This document shows, piece by piece, positions 34,088-46,601 of a stretch of 64,000 bases of DNA (positions are counted from its first letter, which is position 1; each line of letters begins with the position of its first letter). Source of the DNA: Bactrocera neohumeralis (taxonomy: Eukaryota; Arthropoda; Insecta; Diptera; Tephritidae). The position numbers were made by a program, and so were the translations under genes. Location of the stretch: contig NC_065921.1 of NCBI RefSeq assembly GCF_024586455.1, forward strand, positions 62,435,528-62,499,527, written 5' to 3'. The notes beneath the pieces were generated by a model. That model had not been told where the DNA came from. It searched no databases and was given only the letters and a program-made list of their open reading frames with translations.

Positions 34088-37000
34088 TTAGCCGGGTTTT
34101 TTGCTAGAAACATTAAGTCGCACCACTGTGCTTTCAGGTCCAGACGATTCGGTATCCACCTGCATTAGTTTCCCTGTAGCACCATTTACTAATCCATCAC
34201 TCGTGCTTATGTTGACTGTTACCATATATTTTATCGATGTTTTGAGCTGCAATGTATGAGGCATTCCCTGTGTTTCTGATGGCTTGAAACCCTTCACAGC
34301 TTCTAATATGTTTGCTCTGCTGCGTTCGGTTAAGGAACTTGACTTAATTGTATCCTTCGCAGTCGAAATAAACTCGTCGGTCATCGTGTTCGCCAGTTTT
34401 GTTGAATTGAAATTATTTGCTCCAGCATTTGAATAAAAGAGATGGATGGCTTCATTGGGTATCTCGTTAGAGGTCTTTTCCCTGCTTTTGATTAATTGGA
34501 TGTCACCGTGTGTCATATTTCCCTCTGACATGTTGTTTAAAGCGATGGCAAATTCTTGATCTTCACGCTGACGCATTATTTCGGTGAGCTCGAAGTATCG
34601 AAATTGATCCCAAAGCGAAGTTCTTGTAATTGCACTGTAATGATCATTGCCATTCGTTGCAAATATCCATCGATCTCCTACTGGTGGCAACTGTTTTAAG
34701 TCACCAAACACGATAATTGGAATGCCTCCAAAGTAAGCACTGCTTCTAAAAATTTGCTTTAACCTACAATCTAAATACGCAAACATCTTTGCTCCAAACA
34801 TTGAAATTTCATTAATTATAGTGTTCAATGTGTCACTATTGAGAGGCCGAAGATCGGCGTAGGACTGGTTGACGGGGAGTGGAAAAACGGAATGAAGTGT
34901 TAGACAAAAGCTGCTTTGCCAGTGGGTGCGCAGAGTAACACCTTGGCTGTTTCGGGGTTAGTTCCTGGTACACTGTTAGCGCGCAATGTCAACGACTGAT
35001 ATATGGTCGTTTAAATTAATCGGACCGCCTCTTCCACAATATTGTTGTCCTCGTGAAAAACATTAACATCTCCTACTTGCTCTAGAACAGCTAGAGCTCT
35101 AAATTCGGGATCCAAAAGTTGAGAGGCAGCTATCTCATCGGATATTTCTTCCGCTGAAACATACAGGTTTTCCAGAATCTGTTCAAGCTCGTTGGATAAA
35201 AATTTGTCATATTTGAGCTTATTCTGCTCAATTTGCTCCTTGTGTCGTTGAAAACACTCCCGACATCACTACTTAAGAGCTCGGCCTCCTCATTTCTCCA
35301 TGGGTGAAACATCATGGCAGTTTCTCTGAAAAAATCACCTCTGAATTTTCAACGCTAAAACGTTTCCAGCGCAGAATAAGTGCTTGCTTCCTTTTCCTTA
35401 AAAATCCTGATCCATCTTTTAATGCCATTGGAGGTGCAGCGGTCGTGTCATCCTGGTTTTCTATTTCATTGTAGTCTTCATTATTAAAAGAAATATTCCT
35501 ACTTGTTTTGGAAATTCTGAACCATGCTGCAAAATCTGCTAAGCATAGTTCTTCAAATTGATCGGGCGTTTGAGAGTAGTGATCCAGTATACTCAGTACA
35601 TATACTCGTATGTCCGTAGAATTCTCCTGTAAAACATCCAATTCACGTCTGAGGATACTACTTACTCGATTGTTTGGATGTGATGTATTTATAAATATTT
35701 CCCCATTACTCGCTTCCGATAAATGCAGTCCCAAAATATTATAAGCTGCTTCTTGAGCCGATATTTCCGACCCGTTTACAAATTTGTTTCCGATGTGCTG
35801 CAGTTTTCTTTTAATGGAGAAATTCCCATCATTTATTTCCTCCATGGCTTGTCTCAGTAGTGTTGATACCCCTCTATTGGATTTATTTATATAATTAATT
35901 ATATAGCTGCAGCAAGCGTAGGCGTCCAAAATGAATTGAATATCCATATTTGCTCTATGCAAGTTAAGGATATTTTTATTGTAGGCATTTAGAAGCCTAT
36001 CCGAAAATTTTCTCTTTAAGAAAATGTGTGGTTTTTTACAGATGAGCGAAGAGCGAGCTTGTATCCTTCATAATCAGTGTTAATCCGCTCATCCGCCAAA
36101 AAATTTTCAAAGCAGTTCAACCGTATTATTTCTTCTTCTGCGAGATCCGTCAGATTTAATAGTTCCTGTATTTTTATAAATTGAAGTTTGTGTTGCTCAA
36201 TACCCTCCTCATTCTCCAAGGGGAAAATAATTTCTGTCCGCGGCATCGGCGGATATGGCATGTTGAATCGGCACACTTGTTTTCCATGCAGGTCTCTTAG
36301 GCAAGCTCGACCATGTCTGTGTTTTTGGTACTGAATAAATTCCTGTAAGTCCAAATCATCCCCATCAGTCGTAATGTGTCGGTCGATGAAAGTTTCAACT
36401 TCAGTTGTGTTGATGATTCCATCACTTTCCAATTGCGGTGCATCGCTTAACCAGTACATGCCATGACAATGTGGTGATCCCTATGCTGAAATTCAATTCT
36501 GTAATAGTAACGGACTACTAAATGTACTCCAAACAGTCCATTTTTTAACAATTTCAACATTTGGCGGAATCGATTGTCGAAATATCTGGAACATGTAACT
36601 GGATCTGTCCTTATGAGTCTCGCCTTTTCAGAACTTGATAGGCAGTGGCCTCTTCTTCCGAAATGTCTACTTTATCTACTACTTTCTTTAATATGACCAA
36701 CAGTTCCGGCCATTTTGTCTCTGCAGCTGACATTGTTATGATGTAGGCAATCCAAACCGACGGATCATTGCTAAAACTTTTTTCTTTTCAGCCTCCCAAT
36801 GTGCAGGTGAGGATCGAAGTCCTTTGAGGATATGATAGCCGTCATCATACTGAATAAGGTTGCTGACAAAGTTTTCATCCCTCACATTTGCAGCAGTTAT
36901 ATTTCTTGATCCAGACTTTTTCCGCAGGCAAATAGAAATAGCATTTTTGATGCGCTCTAACTCATAGAACTTATAAATATACAGAAGGACGTCCACACGC

Positions 37001-38876
37001 GCACAACATCGATCATAGCGTCGTATTACAGATCGCGCAATTTCGCTATAATTTGTCGTGGATGTCCTCTTCTTTCCGCCGTAAATTGTTGGATACGACA
37101 ACTCCTGAGCATCGTCGTCGATTGTAACATCCCTTGGGCACCTTGCCCTGGTGCCATTGCAACTCGTTCAATCGATCTGTTTTCAAGGGGTTCATTGTCC
37201 ATCAAAGTTTCCTGGCCACCTGGATTTAATTACTCTTCCATTTCCTGTACATTTTCCTGACGGGCAAAAAAAGCAGGTTTCTTACTGCTACCTCATCTGC
37301 AGGATCCGCAATAAATGGCACAGTTTCCTCGTTTCCTACATTTACGAGCCAATCACTTGACATTTGAATGTTGTGCTTGACGTAGAGCTCTGTACCCAAC
37401 AGATAATTCAGTGCCTGCAATATTTTTGCTGGTCGCACTGTCTCTGTCATAAAATTTTGCTCATATTCCAAGCGACGTTTCAGGTGCACTTGAATAATAT
37501 TGCTGTTGTCAAATCTTCGTGGTAGCATGGTGACTGTCTCTACAACAGAAATCGGGATATTTACTACTGCTCCACGAATAGCACATTGTCGTTCATATCC
37601 TAAAGATATGATGCGAATAAATGGGATTCTCGGGGATATTAGCCTTTCCTTCAGACACGTTAAATCCTGAAGACATTCCGTAATGTCAGAAAACTCCAAT
37701 CCTTCTGAGAGGCAGATAATTTGTATTTTCCCTTGTTTGACAAAACGATAGCAGGTGCTACAAAAATTATATTTTTGGTCCGAAGATGGAAACTTCGATG
37801 ACAAATAAAAAACTTTTCTAGCTCTTCCGAGTGCGTGAACTTTGCTGAGGTCTGACCTTTTTCTAGCTTTTTTACTTGGTGAGGGAACCAAGTGCCCCAC
37901 AACACACGCATATTTCAGTGGGCCCTTTTTTATCAACAATGCGTACATATCAAAGATATTGGCAGCTCGACGTTGACGTGCTTGTTCTTCTAGCAGTGCA
38001 TCAGGAGAAAGTTCACGACGTCTTCTAATATTCCTCCTGGCTTGCCTTTCGCTCTCCAACTGACGATTTGCGGGATCCGAGCAATATAATTGTACTCTTT
38101 GCAATATTGATTCCGGCGCATTTGCAAGTTGTTGCTTGCTTTAAAATTTGTTCACGACGTCTTGTTATTGGATCTCTTCGACGACTTCTCCTCAATGCTG
38201 CATCTCGTTGCCTTTCTTCTTCTCTGATTATTGGATTCTGGCGTCGTATAGAACGTTCCATTGTGTCGCGCTCCTGCTTCTGAGCTCTATATTCCGGATA
38301 CAAGCGCCTGATTGAATGTCCTATTGTGTCGCGCTCCTGCTCCGCTGTTCTATATTCTCGATTGGTCCGTCTGTTTAAATGTTCCAAGGTGTTGCGTTCC
38401 TGCTCCTCTGCTCTATACTCCGGATTTAAACGCCTATTTAAATGTTCCACGGTGTTGCATTCCTGCTCCTCTGCTCTATACTCCGGATTTAAACGCCTAT
38501 TTAAATGTTCCACGGTGTTGCGTTCCTGCTCTTCTGCTTTATACTCCGGATTTAAACGCCTATTTAAATGTTCCACGGTGTTGCGTTCCTGCTCTTCTGC
38601 TCTATACTGCGGATTTAAACGCCTATTTAAATGTTCCGCAGGGTTGCGCTCCTGCTCCGCAGCTCAGTGAAGCAGGTTTTGTCGTCTATTGGAACGTGCA
38701 GAACTGTCCCGAATTCTCTCTTCATTACGGAACTCCAAATTTGAACTGCGTAATTGTGCAACATAGTCGGCGTTCCTCAGTCGATTTATTTCCAAATTTT
38801 GACTATATTGTTGTCGGCTTCCATTCAAAGCATTGCGACGTCTTTGTTCCTGCGAGTGCCTAGATACTCTTGGCAT
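34088..38876 (-). pseudogene. Helitron Rep-helicase protein, multiply broken
   Basis: The minus-strand frame starts at ATG 38876 (MPRVSRHSQ). In order: a charged repeat region (38680-38110), a DUF6570-like domain (about 38000-37230, with CSTCYRF and IPFIRI), a Helitron_like_N domain (37101-36736, with RRYDRCCAR and KKKVLAMIRRFG), the Rep HUH motif PHCHG near 36460, the two-Tyr motif SYIINYINKS near 35895, and a PIF1-type helicase (34830-34088, with GDLKQLPPV near 34705). Defects: TGA at 38664-38666, frame changes near 38100, 37230, 36470 and 35990, no GxGKS Walker A where expected near 35020, and Walker B reads NEISM instead of DEISM. The Rep residues survive but the helicase is dead. Confidence 0.88.
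38160..38680 (-). repeat. 63-bp coding minisatellite in Helitron N-terminus
   Basis: Units start at 38380, 38443, 38506, 38569 and 38632, exactly 63 bp apart, with more diverged units toward 38160. Each encodes 21 residues of the type EHLNRRLNPEYRAEEQERN, which is three heptads of a charged helix. The last units differ by only a few bases, so expansion was recent compared with the rest of the gene. Confidence 0.9.
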
Positions 38877-38903
38877 TTTTATAAATTAATATAAAATATT
38901 TAT

Positions 38904-40975
38904 CTTCTTCTTTTTAATTGGCGTAGACACCGCATACGCGATTATAGCCGAGTTAACAACAGCGCGCCAGTCGTTTCTTCTTTTCGCTACGTGGGGCCAA
39001 TTGGATATTCCAAGCCAAGCCAGGTCCTTCTCCGCTTGGTCCTTCCAACGGAGTGGAGGTCTTCCTCGGTCTTTTAATTCGCTGAACTATGTCAATGTCG
39101 TCATATATCTCGTACAGCTCATCGTTCCATCGAATGCGATATTCGCCGTGGCCAACGCGCAAAGGACCATAAATCTTTCGCAGAATTTTTCTCTCGAAAA
39201 CTCGCAACGTCGACTCATCAGATGTTGACATCGTCCAAGAATCTGCACCATATAGCAGGACGGGAATTATGAGCGACTTACTTATATAGTTTAGCTTTTG
39301 TTCGTCGAGAGAGGACTTTACTTTTCACATGCCTACTCAGTCCGAAGTAGCACCCGTTGGCAAGAGCAATCCTGCGTTGGATTTCCAGGCTGACATTGTT
39401 GGTGGTGTTTACGCTGGTTCCAAGATAGACGAAATTATCACGGTAGTTGGCGCAGATTGTGGGGTCTCCTTTTTTATGGATTGGGCATAGCACACCTAAA
39501 TTCCAATCGTTGGGCATGCTTTCGTCCGACCATATTTTACAAAGAAGCTGATGCATGCTCCTTATCAGTTCTTCTGGATCGTCTGCTCCATCGTCATCGA
39601 TTGGGGAATCGGGTTCGCCTTCTCCTGGCATTATGCGTTCACTGCCATTCAGCAGGCTGGAGAAGTGTTCCCTCCATAATTTAAGTATGCTCTGGGCATC
39701 GGTCACTAGATCGCCTTTGGTGGTTCTACAAGAGTATGCTCCGGTCTTGTAACCTTCGGTAAGCCGCCGCATTTTTTCGTAGAATTTTCGAGCATTACCC
39801 CTGTCGGCCAGCTTATCAAGCTCTTCGTACTCGCGCATTTCAGCCTCTTTCTTTTTCTGTCTGCAAATGCGTCTCGCTTCCCTCTTCAACTCTCGGTATC
39901 TATCCCATCCCGCACGTGTAGTGGTCAATCGTAACGTTGCGAGGTAGGCAGCCTGTTTTCTCTCCGCTGCGACACGGCACTCCTCGTCGTACCAGCTGTT
40001 CCTTTGCACTTTCCGAAAACCAATGGTTTCGGTTGCAGCTGTACGTAAGGAATTTGAAATGCCGTCCCACAGTTCCCTTATACCGAGTTGTTGACGAGTG
40101 CTCTCGGAGAGCAGGAGTGCAAGCCAAGTAGAAAATCGTTCGGCTGTCTGTTTTGATTGCAGCTTCTCGACGTCGAACCTTCCTTGTGTTTGTTAACGTG
40201 CGTTTTTTGCTGCACAGAGGCGGGTGCGAATCTTGGCTGCAACAAGATAGTGGACGAGTCGATGTTAGGACCTCGGAGCGCACGCACATCTAAAACACTG
40301 GAGACGTGTCTTCCGTCTATCACAACATGATCGATCTAGTTGGTAGTTTTTCGATCCGGAGACAGCCAGGTAGCTTGATGAATCTTCTTATGCTGGAATC
40401 TAGTACTACAGATAACCATATTTCGGGCCCCGGCGAAGTCAATCAGCCTCAACCCATTTGGGGATGTTTCGTCGTGGAGGCTGAATTTACCGAAAGTAGT
40501 GGCAAAGATACCTTCTTGGCCCACCCTGGCGTTAAAGTCGCCAAGCACGATTTTGACATCGTGCTGGGGGCAGCCCTCATAAGTGCGCTCCAAGCACTCA
40601 TAAAAGGCATCTTTGGTCACATCGTTCTTCTCTTCCGTCGTGGCGTGGGCGCAAATCAGCGATATGTTGAAGAACCTCGCTTTGATGCGGATTGTGGCTA
40701 GACGTTCATTCACCGGAGTGAATGATAGTACTCGGCGACGGAGTCTCTCTCCCACCACGAAGCCAAGACCAAACTTGCGCTCCTTTATATGGCCACTGTA
40801 GTAAATGTCACAAGGACCTACTCGTCTCTGTCCTTGTCCCGTCCATCGCATTTCTTGGACGGCGGTGATGTCAGCCTTTATTTTTGCGAGGACATCAACC
40901 AGCTGGGCAGCGGCACCTTACCAAGAACAAAGAAAAAACAGCCTCGGATGAGAGACCCCCCTTTTGATGACGACC
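38904..40975 (-). mobile_element. RTE-like LINE with 13-bp target duplication, internally deleted
   Basis: ATAAAATATTTAT occurs at 38891-38903 and 40976-40988 and brackets the element. Its minus-strand 3' end is an AAG-type tail (CTTCTTCTTTTT on the plus strand) and its 5' end begins next to GGTCGTCATCAAAAG. It lies upstream of the Helitron start codon, inside the Helentron-type element. About 2.07 kb remain, shorter than complete elements, because most of the RT palm is missing. Confidence 0.88.
38953..40851 (-). pseudogene. RTE-like endonuclease/reverse transcriptase, deleted and broken
   Basis: The APE endonuclease (40851-40336) has LGDFNARVG and DRKTTN before the expected QIDHV block, where the frame breaks near 40330. 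A linker follows with WYDEECR, RAGWDRYRELKREAR and KLADRGNARKFYEK (40009-39600). RT starts with PIHKKGDPTICANYR but jumps directly to NFVYLGTSVN near 39440, so the fingers and palm, including the catalytic Asp box, are deleted. The C-terminal part (SDESTLRVFERKILRKIYGP) is readable at 39231-38953. No RNase H is seen, as expected for RTE-type elements. It is dead by deletion. Confidence 0.85.
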
Positions 40976-41624
40976 ATAAAATATTTATACCAATAAAAGA
41001 TATACAAAAAAAATTAACAGCTAAAATTAATAATAAATAAATAAAAATATATTCCAAAAAAATAATGGTTTTTTTTATAAAGGATTTTTTCGATAAATTT
41101 GATAGTCGCTTGTGTTGTTCTAAGTTTAAGCTGTAGGCGAAAATTAAAGTAATCCGTTGAGTTTACACCCTATTTATATAATTTTTTAGAACCTTATATG
41201 TAAAGTCCTTCCTACAGTTACACTTTACCTAACCTCCCAACTTTGTTTTTACCTAGGTTTTGGTTTACCTACCCATCAGTTTATTAGGGCTGAATAAATA
41301 TGCTTACAATGTTAATTATTCATATCTGGAAAAATTAGGGATTTATTTATTATTTCTAATTTCTTCATATTTTTGCTACTTATCTTATGTGCCATATAAT
41401 TGTATATACTTGTCAAAAAAATCTTCTATACAAAAATGTATGGTATAATTGTCTGGTCCCTGAATACTTTATTCATCAAGCAATTTTAGTGGAAATATTA
41501 AGGCGTAATTACAAAAAAACATTGCAGCGGCTTTTTATACCTCAGTTATACTTTCTACCTACCCATCGAACTACTTGTACGTTTAGTTCCTACCTAGGTT
41601 AGTACCTATTTAATATTCTACGAT

Positions 41625-41922
41625 CTTCCGATCGTTTAGTTTATAAAGCAGCTATATGTTATAGTAGTCCGATATCGGCCGTTCCGACAAATGAGCAGCT
41701 TCTTGAAGAGAAAATGACGTTTGTAAAATTTCAAAAGGATATCTTAAAAACTGAAGGACTAGTTCGTATATATACAGACGGAACAGACATGGTTAAATCG
41801 ACTCAGCTCAACATACTGATCATTTATATACATATATACATACTTTATAGCGTCTCCGACGCTTCCTTCTGGGTGTTACAAACATCGCGACAAACTTAAT
41901 ATACCCTGTTCAGGGTATAAAA
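41625..41922 (-). repeat. X-type 5' end of the Helentron-type element
   Basis: This block matches the first roughly 300 bases of X2 (8145 onward) in reverse complement with few changes, including 'gagctgagtcgattt' and 'gaactagtcc', and lacks most of the GTCC/GTCTG tract. Homology to X stops near 41625 and is replaced by unrelated AT-rich DNA leading to the Rep gene. Confidence 0.85.
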
Positions 41923-42090
41923 AATAAAAATTAAATAAATTTAAATAGCAAGTAAATAAGTAATGCTATTAATAAAACAAATAACCCGTCTTTTACGAAA
42001 AAAAAACCTTTTTATACTTAAAAAGTTTTCAGTTCACACTGAGAAACCTTTACTTCATTTTAACAAATATTTCTACATACAACCAAACTA

Positions 42091-44490
42091 ATGAACAATA
42101 ACACAAATCAAAATACACCTGCAGGAGCTACACGCTCAAAACAGGTTGTTAAATTCATTTCACAAAGTGATAGTTTAATAAGATACTGCACTAGATTTGC
42201 CTCCTCACCGATTCACGAAAACTCGGAATCGTTATTAGATTTAAAAAGTCAAAACCTTAAAAATTTTTGGACTCTCCTCCAAGCGGCTCATGACGCCATT
42301 GTAGATTCTGACGATTCAGATCTACCACAAAATTTTAAATTATCTGCTTACGCCATATACGAAAACTGCTTAGACTAGTTCGAAGAAACCAAAGCTATTA
42401 TCTCCGATCAACTAAAGCTTATTAAAGCAATTGCACTTACTCCCCACAGTAGAGTAGAGCTGCCACAAATAGACTGTCAAAAGGCAAGTTCAGGCTTCCA
42501 CCTCGAGGTGCCCGCATGTGACACAGAGACATTCTATGGAGGTTATGAAGAATGGCCGTCCTTCCGGGACATGTTTACAGCCGTTTACATCAATCATCCA
42601 GAAATATCAAAAGCACAAAAATTGTATCACCTTCGATATATGACAAAAGGTCAAGCAGGCGTCATAGTAAAACAGTTCGCTCTTAATGACGATAATTTCA
42701 ATTTGGCTTGGGAAGCTCTAAAAGCGTGATATGAAAACGTAAGAATACTGGTCGATAAGCAAGTAACGACACTGTTAAACTTGCCAAAAAACAAGAAAGA
42801 ATCAAGTGAAGAATTTGAAACACTACAGTCCGCTGTTTCTAATTGTTTGTCGATTCTGTCGACACAAAATATTCCCACAGACAGCTGGGACCCAATTCTG
42901 GTAAACATTTGCACCGCCGCATTACCAGAAAAGTCGTTACTTCTATGGGAGCAATCGCTATCATCACGAAAAACGTGCCCAACGTGGCAACAAATGAAAG
43001 ACTTTCTCACCACCCAATATGAAATTGTGGAAAGGTTAGAAAAAAAAATCAAAACTAAGATCAAACTCGACCAAAATGGAAGCTTAAATAGACCCCAAGT
43101 TAGAAACAAAAACAATTCAAACAAAAGCTTTTACAAAAAGCAATCGTTCACATCCGAACTGAAAAAACAAACGTCATGCGAACTATGTAAAAAGGGCATA
43201 GGCTTATATCTTGCGAGAAGTTTAAAAACGTAAAAGTTAAAGAACGAAACAATTTTGTCAGGTTAAAAAGACTTTGCACAAATTGCCTGTCAAATGCGCA
43301 CACATATAAAAATTGCAAAAGCATATTCAATTGCATCTATTATCACAAAAGACATCATTCAATGCTTCATTATAGCATATATCCCATCTCACCCCAAAGA
43401 AGCGCTTATACAAAAAGAACCACGGGTTTAATTACAAAAGCAAATCCCGAAACCCAAAATAAAAAATAAAAAATTGCCAAGACACCATGCTGCTCAAAGG
43501 CACGAGAAACTCAAACGCTGCACAGTGAAACACAAAGTGGACTAGTTACAGAACTAGTTACCACCATACCAACTCAAGTTGAGTATAATACAAACAAACA
43601 CCTTTATTCGCAATTAAGGAAATCTCATAAGGTAAGAAAACTTACCCCCATAACGAACAAAACTCTAGAAGATCGGTATTGTGAAGACTTCTCTAAAGCC
43701 ACGTCTACGCGATCAAATAATGGACAGTATGTTCCACGACTTCCTGTAGAGCCACAATTGTCCAACATCCCACATATTGACAGAAAAAACAAAGTAAAAA
43801 TTCACTCTGACAATAATAAAAATTCAAATATATGTCACGTTTCGACCCCCCAGGGTGGCCTTCGCCACTTATGATTACTGACGCAAGATTTATGGGACGA
43901 ACAAATGAAACCGAACTAAAATTTCGCAGATATAAATACAGCGATGGGTGAACTATTCCCCACATATGGGAATTTATGGGACGAATAAATGAAACCGAAC
44001 TAAAATTTCGCAGATATAAATACAGCGATGGGTGAACTATTCCCCACATACCAAGCCAATACGGTTTCTGAATATCCATATAGCGCATCATCTATGTGCG
44101 CACACAAAGCGATACCACGAACACAACTTATTACTAATTCAATATGGCAAAATGTAAATAATATCGCTTTTATCTTCAATTGTACATACTAAAAAGTCAA
44201 AAAAAATCGAGACATTTCGTTCAATTTTGCTTCATAGCTAAATTTTAAAATTATTAGCAAAAACTCAAAAGAAAAGTTAAGGGATCGCCATATTCTCAAT
44301 GCGATACAGTGACGCACCCCCACTTACAAAAAGCAAAGGTCACTCTTATCGCATCTATCCATCCGCTTCTCATATGGGTGGGTTATGGGAATCAGCTATA
44401 AAAAGCATCAAATTAATTACGAAGAATTCTCTACTCTTCGAATCAAATCCGTTCTCCATTCACGGCCATTCTCTCACAAGATGCCTCTAA
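42091..44490 (+). pseudogene. Second BEL/Pao element: Gag and integrase-tail remnant
   Basis: A Gag frame starts at 42091 and keeps one frame through TAG 42376-42378 and TGA 42727-42729 to about 43195. It shows the DUF1759-like block with FYGGYEEWPSFRDMF and HLRYMTKG. After a one-base shift, two zinc knuckles follow, CELCKKGHRLISC and CTNCLSNAHTYKNC (to about 43315). Protease, RT, RNase H and most of integrase are missing. Only PSASHMGGLWESAIKSIK, which carries the integrase Glu, remains near 44350. It is unrelated in detail to the BEL at 10156. Confidence 0.8.
43889..44051 (+). repeat. 85-bp tandem duplication in BEL remnant
   Basis: The unit beginning TTTATGGGACGAA is present twice, at 43889 and 43974, with one substitution (ACAAAT versus ATAAAT) visible. 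Near identity suggests a recent duplication. Confidence 0.9.
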
Positions 44491-44911
44491 TTTTATAGTA
44501 CTAACTGAAGGGCTAAGGAGTACCCATTCTGGCCACATCTTAGCCAGGCGTGGAGTTACCACCCTTCATAAGCCGATAACGCAAATAATAAAAACCTAAT
44601 TTAACTAGCCGATTGTAAAGAAATATGAAATAGGAACACAAATATATGAAAACCTATCAAAGAAACAACCGCAAATATAACAACTATGAAAAGCAGTTAC
44701 AAACTCATAAATCCGTAAAATATAGTTACTTATTGTACGCACGTAAAAGCATATGTACATACCAAATACTAAGTATGTTTAAAACCAAATCCGTTTTCAA
44801 CATTTATAACATGTGTTCTGCGCCCTCGGCAACTCAACCAGCAATATGCCGAAATACAGATAACAGCATATACGTAATACTAGGCAAAATATTCGCCTAG
44901 GGGGCCCAGGA

Positions 44912-45300
44912 TGTTGAAATGAGTTAAGCATCTACCCACTCTACCCGGGAAAAAGTGGCGCAACCTAGCTAGACACAACACCAATACACCACACCACCAA
45001 TACACCACCCCTGAGGACACATTGGATTTCACCACAAAAGATGTCAAAAGGATTGGTTCATCGCTATTATCTTATTCACATTCGCTTCGACACTGAGCCG
45101 CGTCAACACCTTCTGCATATTTTACATCGATCGGTTGAATCTAGCGCGCTGCGTTCAGCATTTGATTCAACCGAGATCCTGCACGTCTTTTTCTCATCTC
45201 GTGTCCTCGCCGTGGAATTTCAATCGCACATTCGCACGTAGCGAGTACATTTAGCTTTGCTCTTTACATATTTTGTGATTAAATATAAAATGACAAAATC
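44912..45300 (+). repeat. Possible 3' LTR of second BEL element
   Basis: TGTTGAAATGAG follows a purine-rich AGGGGGCCCAGGA, the usual arrangement of polypurine tract and LTR start in BEL elements. The right edge is not defined, and no matching 5' LTR lies upstream of 42091, so the element is 5'-truncated if this is correct. Confidence 0.4.
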
Positions 45301-45481
45301 ACCTTTGTAAATTAAACCATTTTATATAAAATAAAAAAAAGCATTTTTTTTCTTTACCCCGATTATTCACATTTAAATAATAATACTTTTCGTTTAAGTG
45401 GTCCTAATGTTAACTATGAAAGAGTGGTAGCGGTAAGCGAAAATAACAAAAAATCAGGATACTCATATTTAGTTATATAAT

Positions 45482-45508
45482 CAGCCCTATCACGCAATCC
45501 ATCGTAGA
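45482..45508 (+). repeat. Left terminal inverted repeat of PIF/Harbinger
   Basis: It is identical over 27 bp to the complement of 50578-50604 and to a third copy at 47717-47743 that belongs to the inverted duplication. Confidence 0.85.
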
Positions 45509-46582
45509 CTGTTTTTTCGGGAAAGTTACGAAACTGCTATCATACAATTCGAACAGTTCCGAAAGTAAGTTCGAAATTCATAGAGTTGCATTCACTGAAT
45601 TCACTCGGAACGGAAAATTTTTAAGTTTAGCGGAATTTTTGTACGACAGGTTTGTGCTATCGGTGAAAAAAATTAAAAAAAAGAAAAATGTAAGTTTTAA
45701 ATTGAAAATAAATATGTAATAGTTTGAATTCAATTAAAAATTTTTATTATTTATTAAAAGAAATACACATGGGAATGAGATAACCGCTCGCTCTGAGTGA
45801 TAGTCGGAGACTGAATGTTAATTGATTTTTTTTGTGAAATGAAGGCTTTCTTACCTTAAGGTAAAATATCTTTTTATAACAATCTACCTAGTATTCGATA
45901 AGTCTACTCTGCTAAAGTTGTACTATTAGAGTTACATACAAGGCAGCAATGATTTTCTTGTTGGAAAACTTCTTATATATGGGAAACAGTTTTACAATTA
46001 TCATTGCATAATTAAGTAACCTTCGGTTCTAATTTTAGTCAAAATTCAAAAGATTCAGCATCTTTCTCATTTTAGTATTTTATATAAATACATAAATAGT
46101 GGAAAATTATTAAAGTATTGAATGAACTTTCAACCGAAACCCAAACTCAACAATTACTTGGCAAACAAGCGTTCTTCACAATTATGCTCTTTCCTAAAAC
46201 ACGCCCACTTCGTCTTCTACTCTTCTCAACTTCGCAAATATAAATTATGTCGTAGCCGAATTGAAAGTATTATAAGTATATGTGTGTGTGTGTTTCTTTG
46301 TGTGTTGAGCCTATGGTTTGCATTTACGAACTTGTGGTCCATACACACACACAGACTCATATTCCAAAACATCTGCTAACCACTTTGGCCACAACAAAAG
46401 TGCACGTGTGCATGTTTTCACAACTTGTTTTTTGTGGCTAAACGTCTAACACGCACCCCTACCCTATATATAAGTGTGTGTGAGTGTGGGCGTATTAAGC
46501 TCTCTCAATCGATGCAGCACATAATATTGATTTTATTAACTCGCTATAATAATCGGTTTAACAATAAAAACAACAATGATGG

Positions 46583-46601
46583 TCCACCAATGTCCACGGG
46601 T
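46583..46601 (+). other. 19-bp patch identical to MITE interior
   Basis: TCCACCAATGTCCACGGGT in the left arm equals the complement of 51800-51818 inside the MITE of the right arm. The corresponding right-arm site outside the MITE lacks it. Confidence 0.75.

Larger units (their letters stand above)
33944..41922 (-). mobile_element. Candidate autonomous Helentron-type rolling-circle element with family X ends
   Basis: On the minus strand the element starts at 41922 with TTTTATACCCTGAACAGGG and follows family X closely to about 41625. It then holds a Rep-helicase gene (38876-34088) and finishes from about 34027 to 33944 with X 3' sequence, an intact CTTCGG/CCGAAG hairpin and CTTG. Gene direction and X direction agree. 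In the complete X copy at 8145-8804 the interior is short tandem repeats instead. An RTE-like LINE (38904-40975) is a later insertion. That X is the non-autonomous derivative of this element is inference; simple insertion of a Helitron into an X copy would not remove the X middle. Confidence 0.7.

Noticed and set aside
38380..38680. Satellite DNA unrelated to coding
   Set aside because: The 63-bp units keep the Helitron reading frame and continue its N-terminal protein sequence.
38312..38863. Plus-strand Cys/Leu/Tyr-rich repeated frame
   Set aside because: It is the antisense of the 63-bp Helitron repeats.
38904..40851. Endonuclease of the RTE-like LINE as a domain of the Helitron protein (some Helentrons carry one)
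   Set aside because: It has its own 13-bp target duplication, an AAG tail and a separate RT, so it is an independent insertion.
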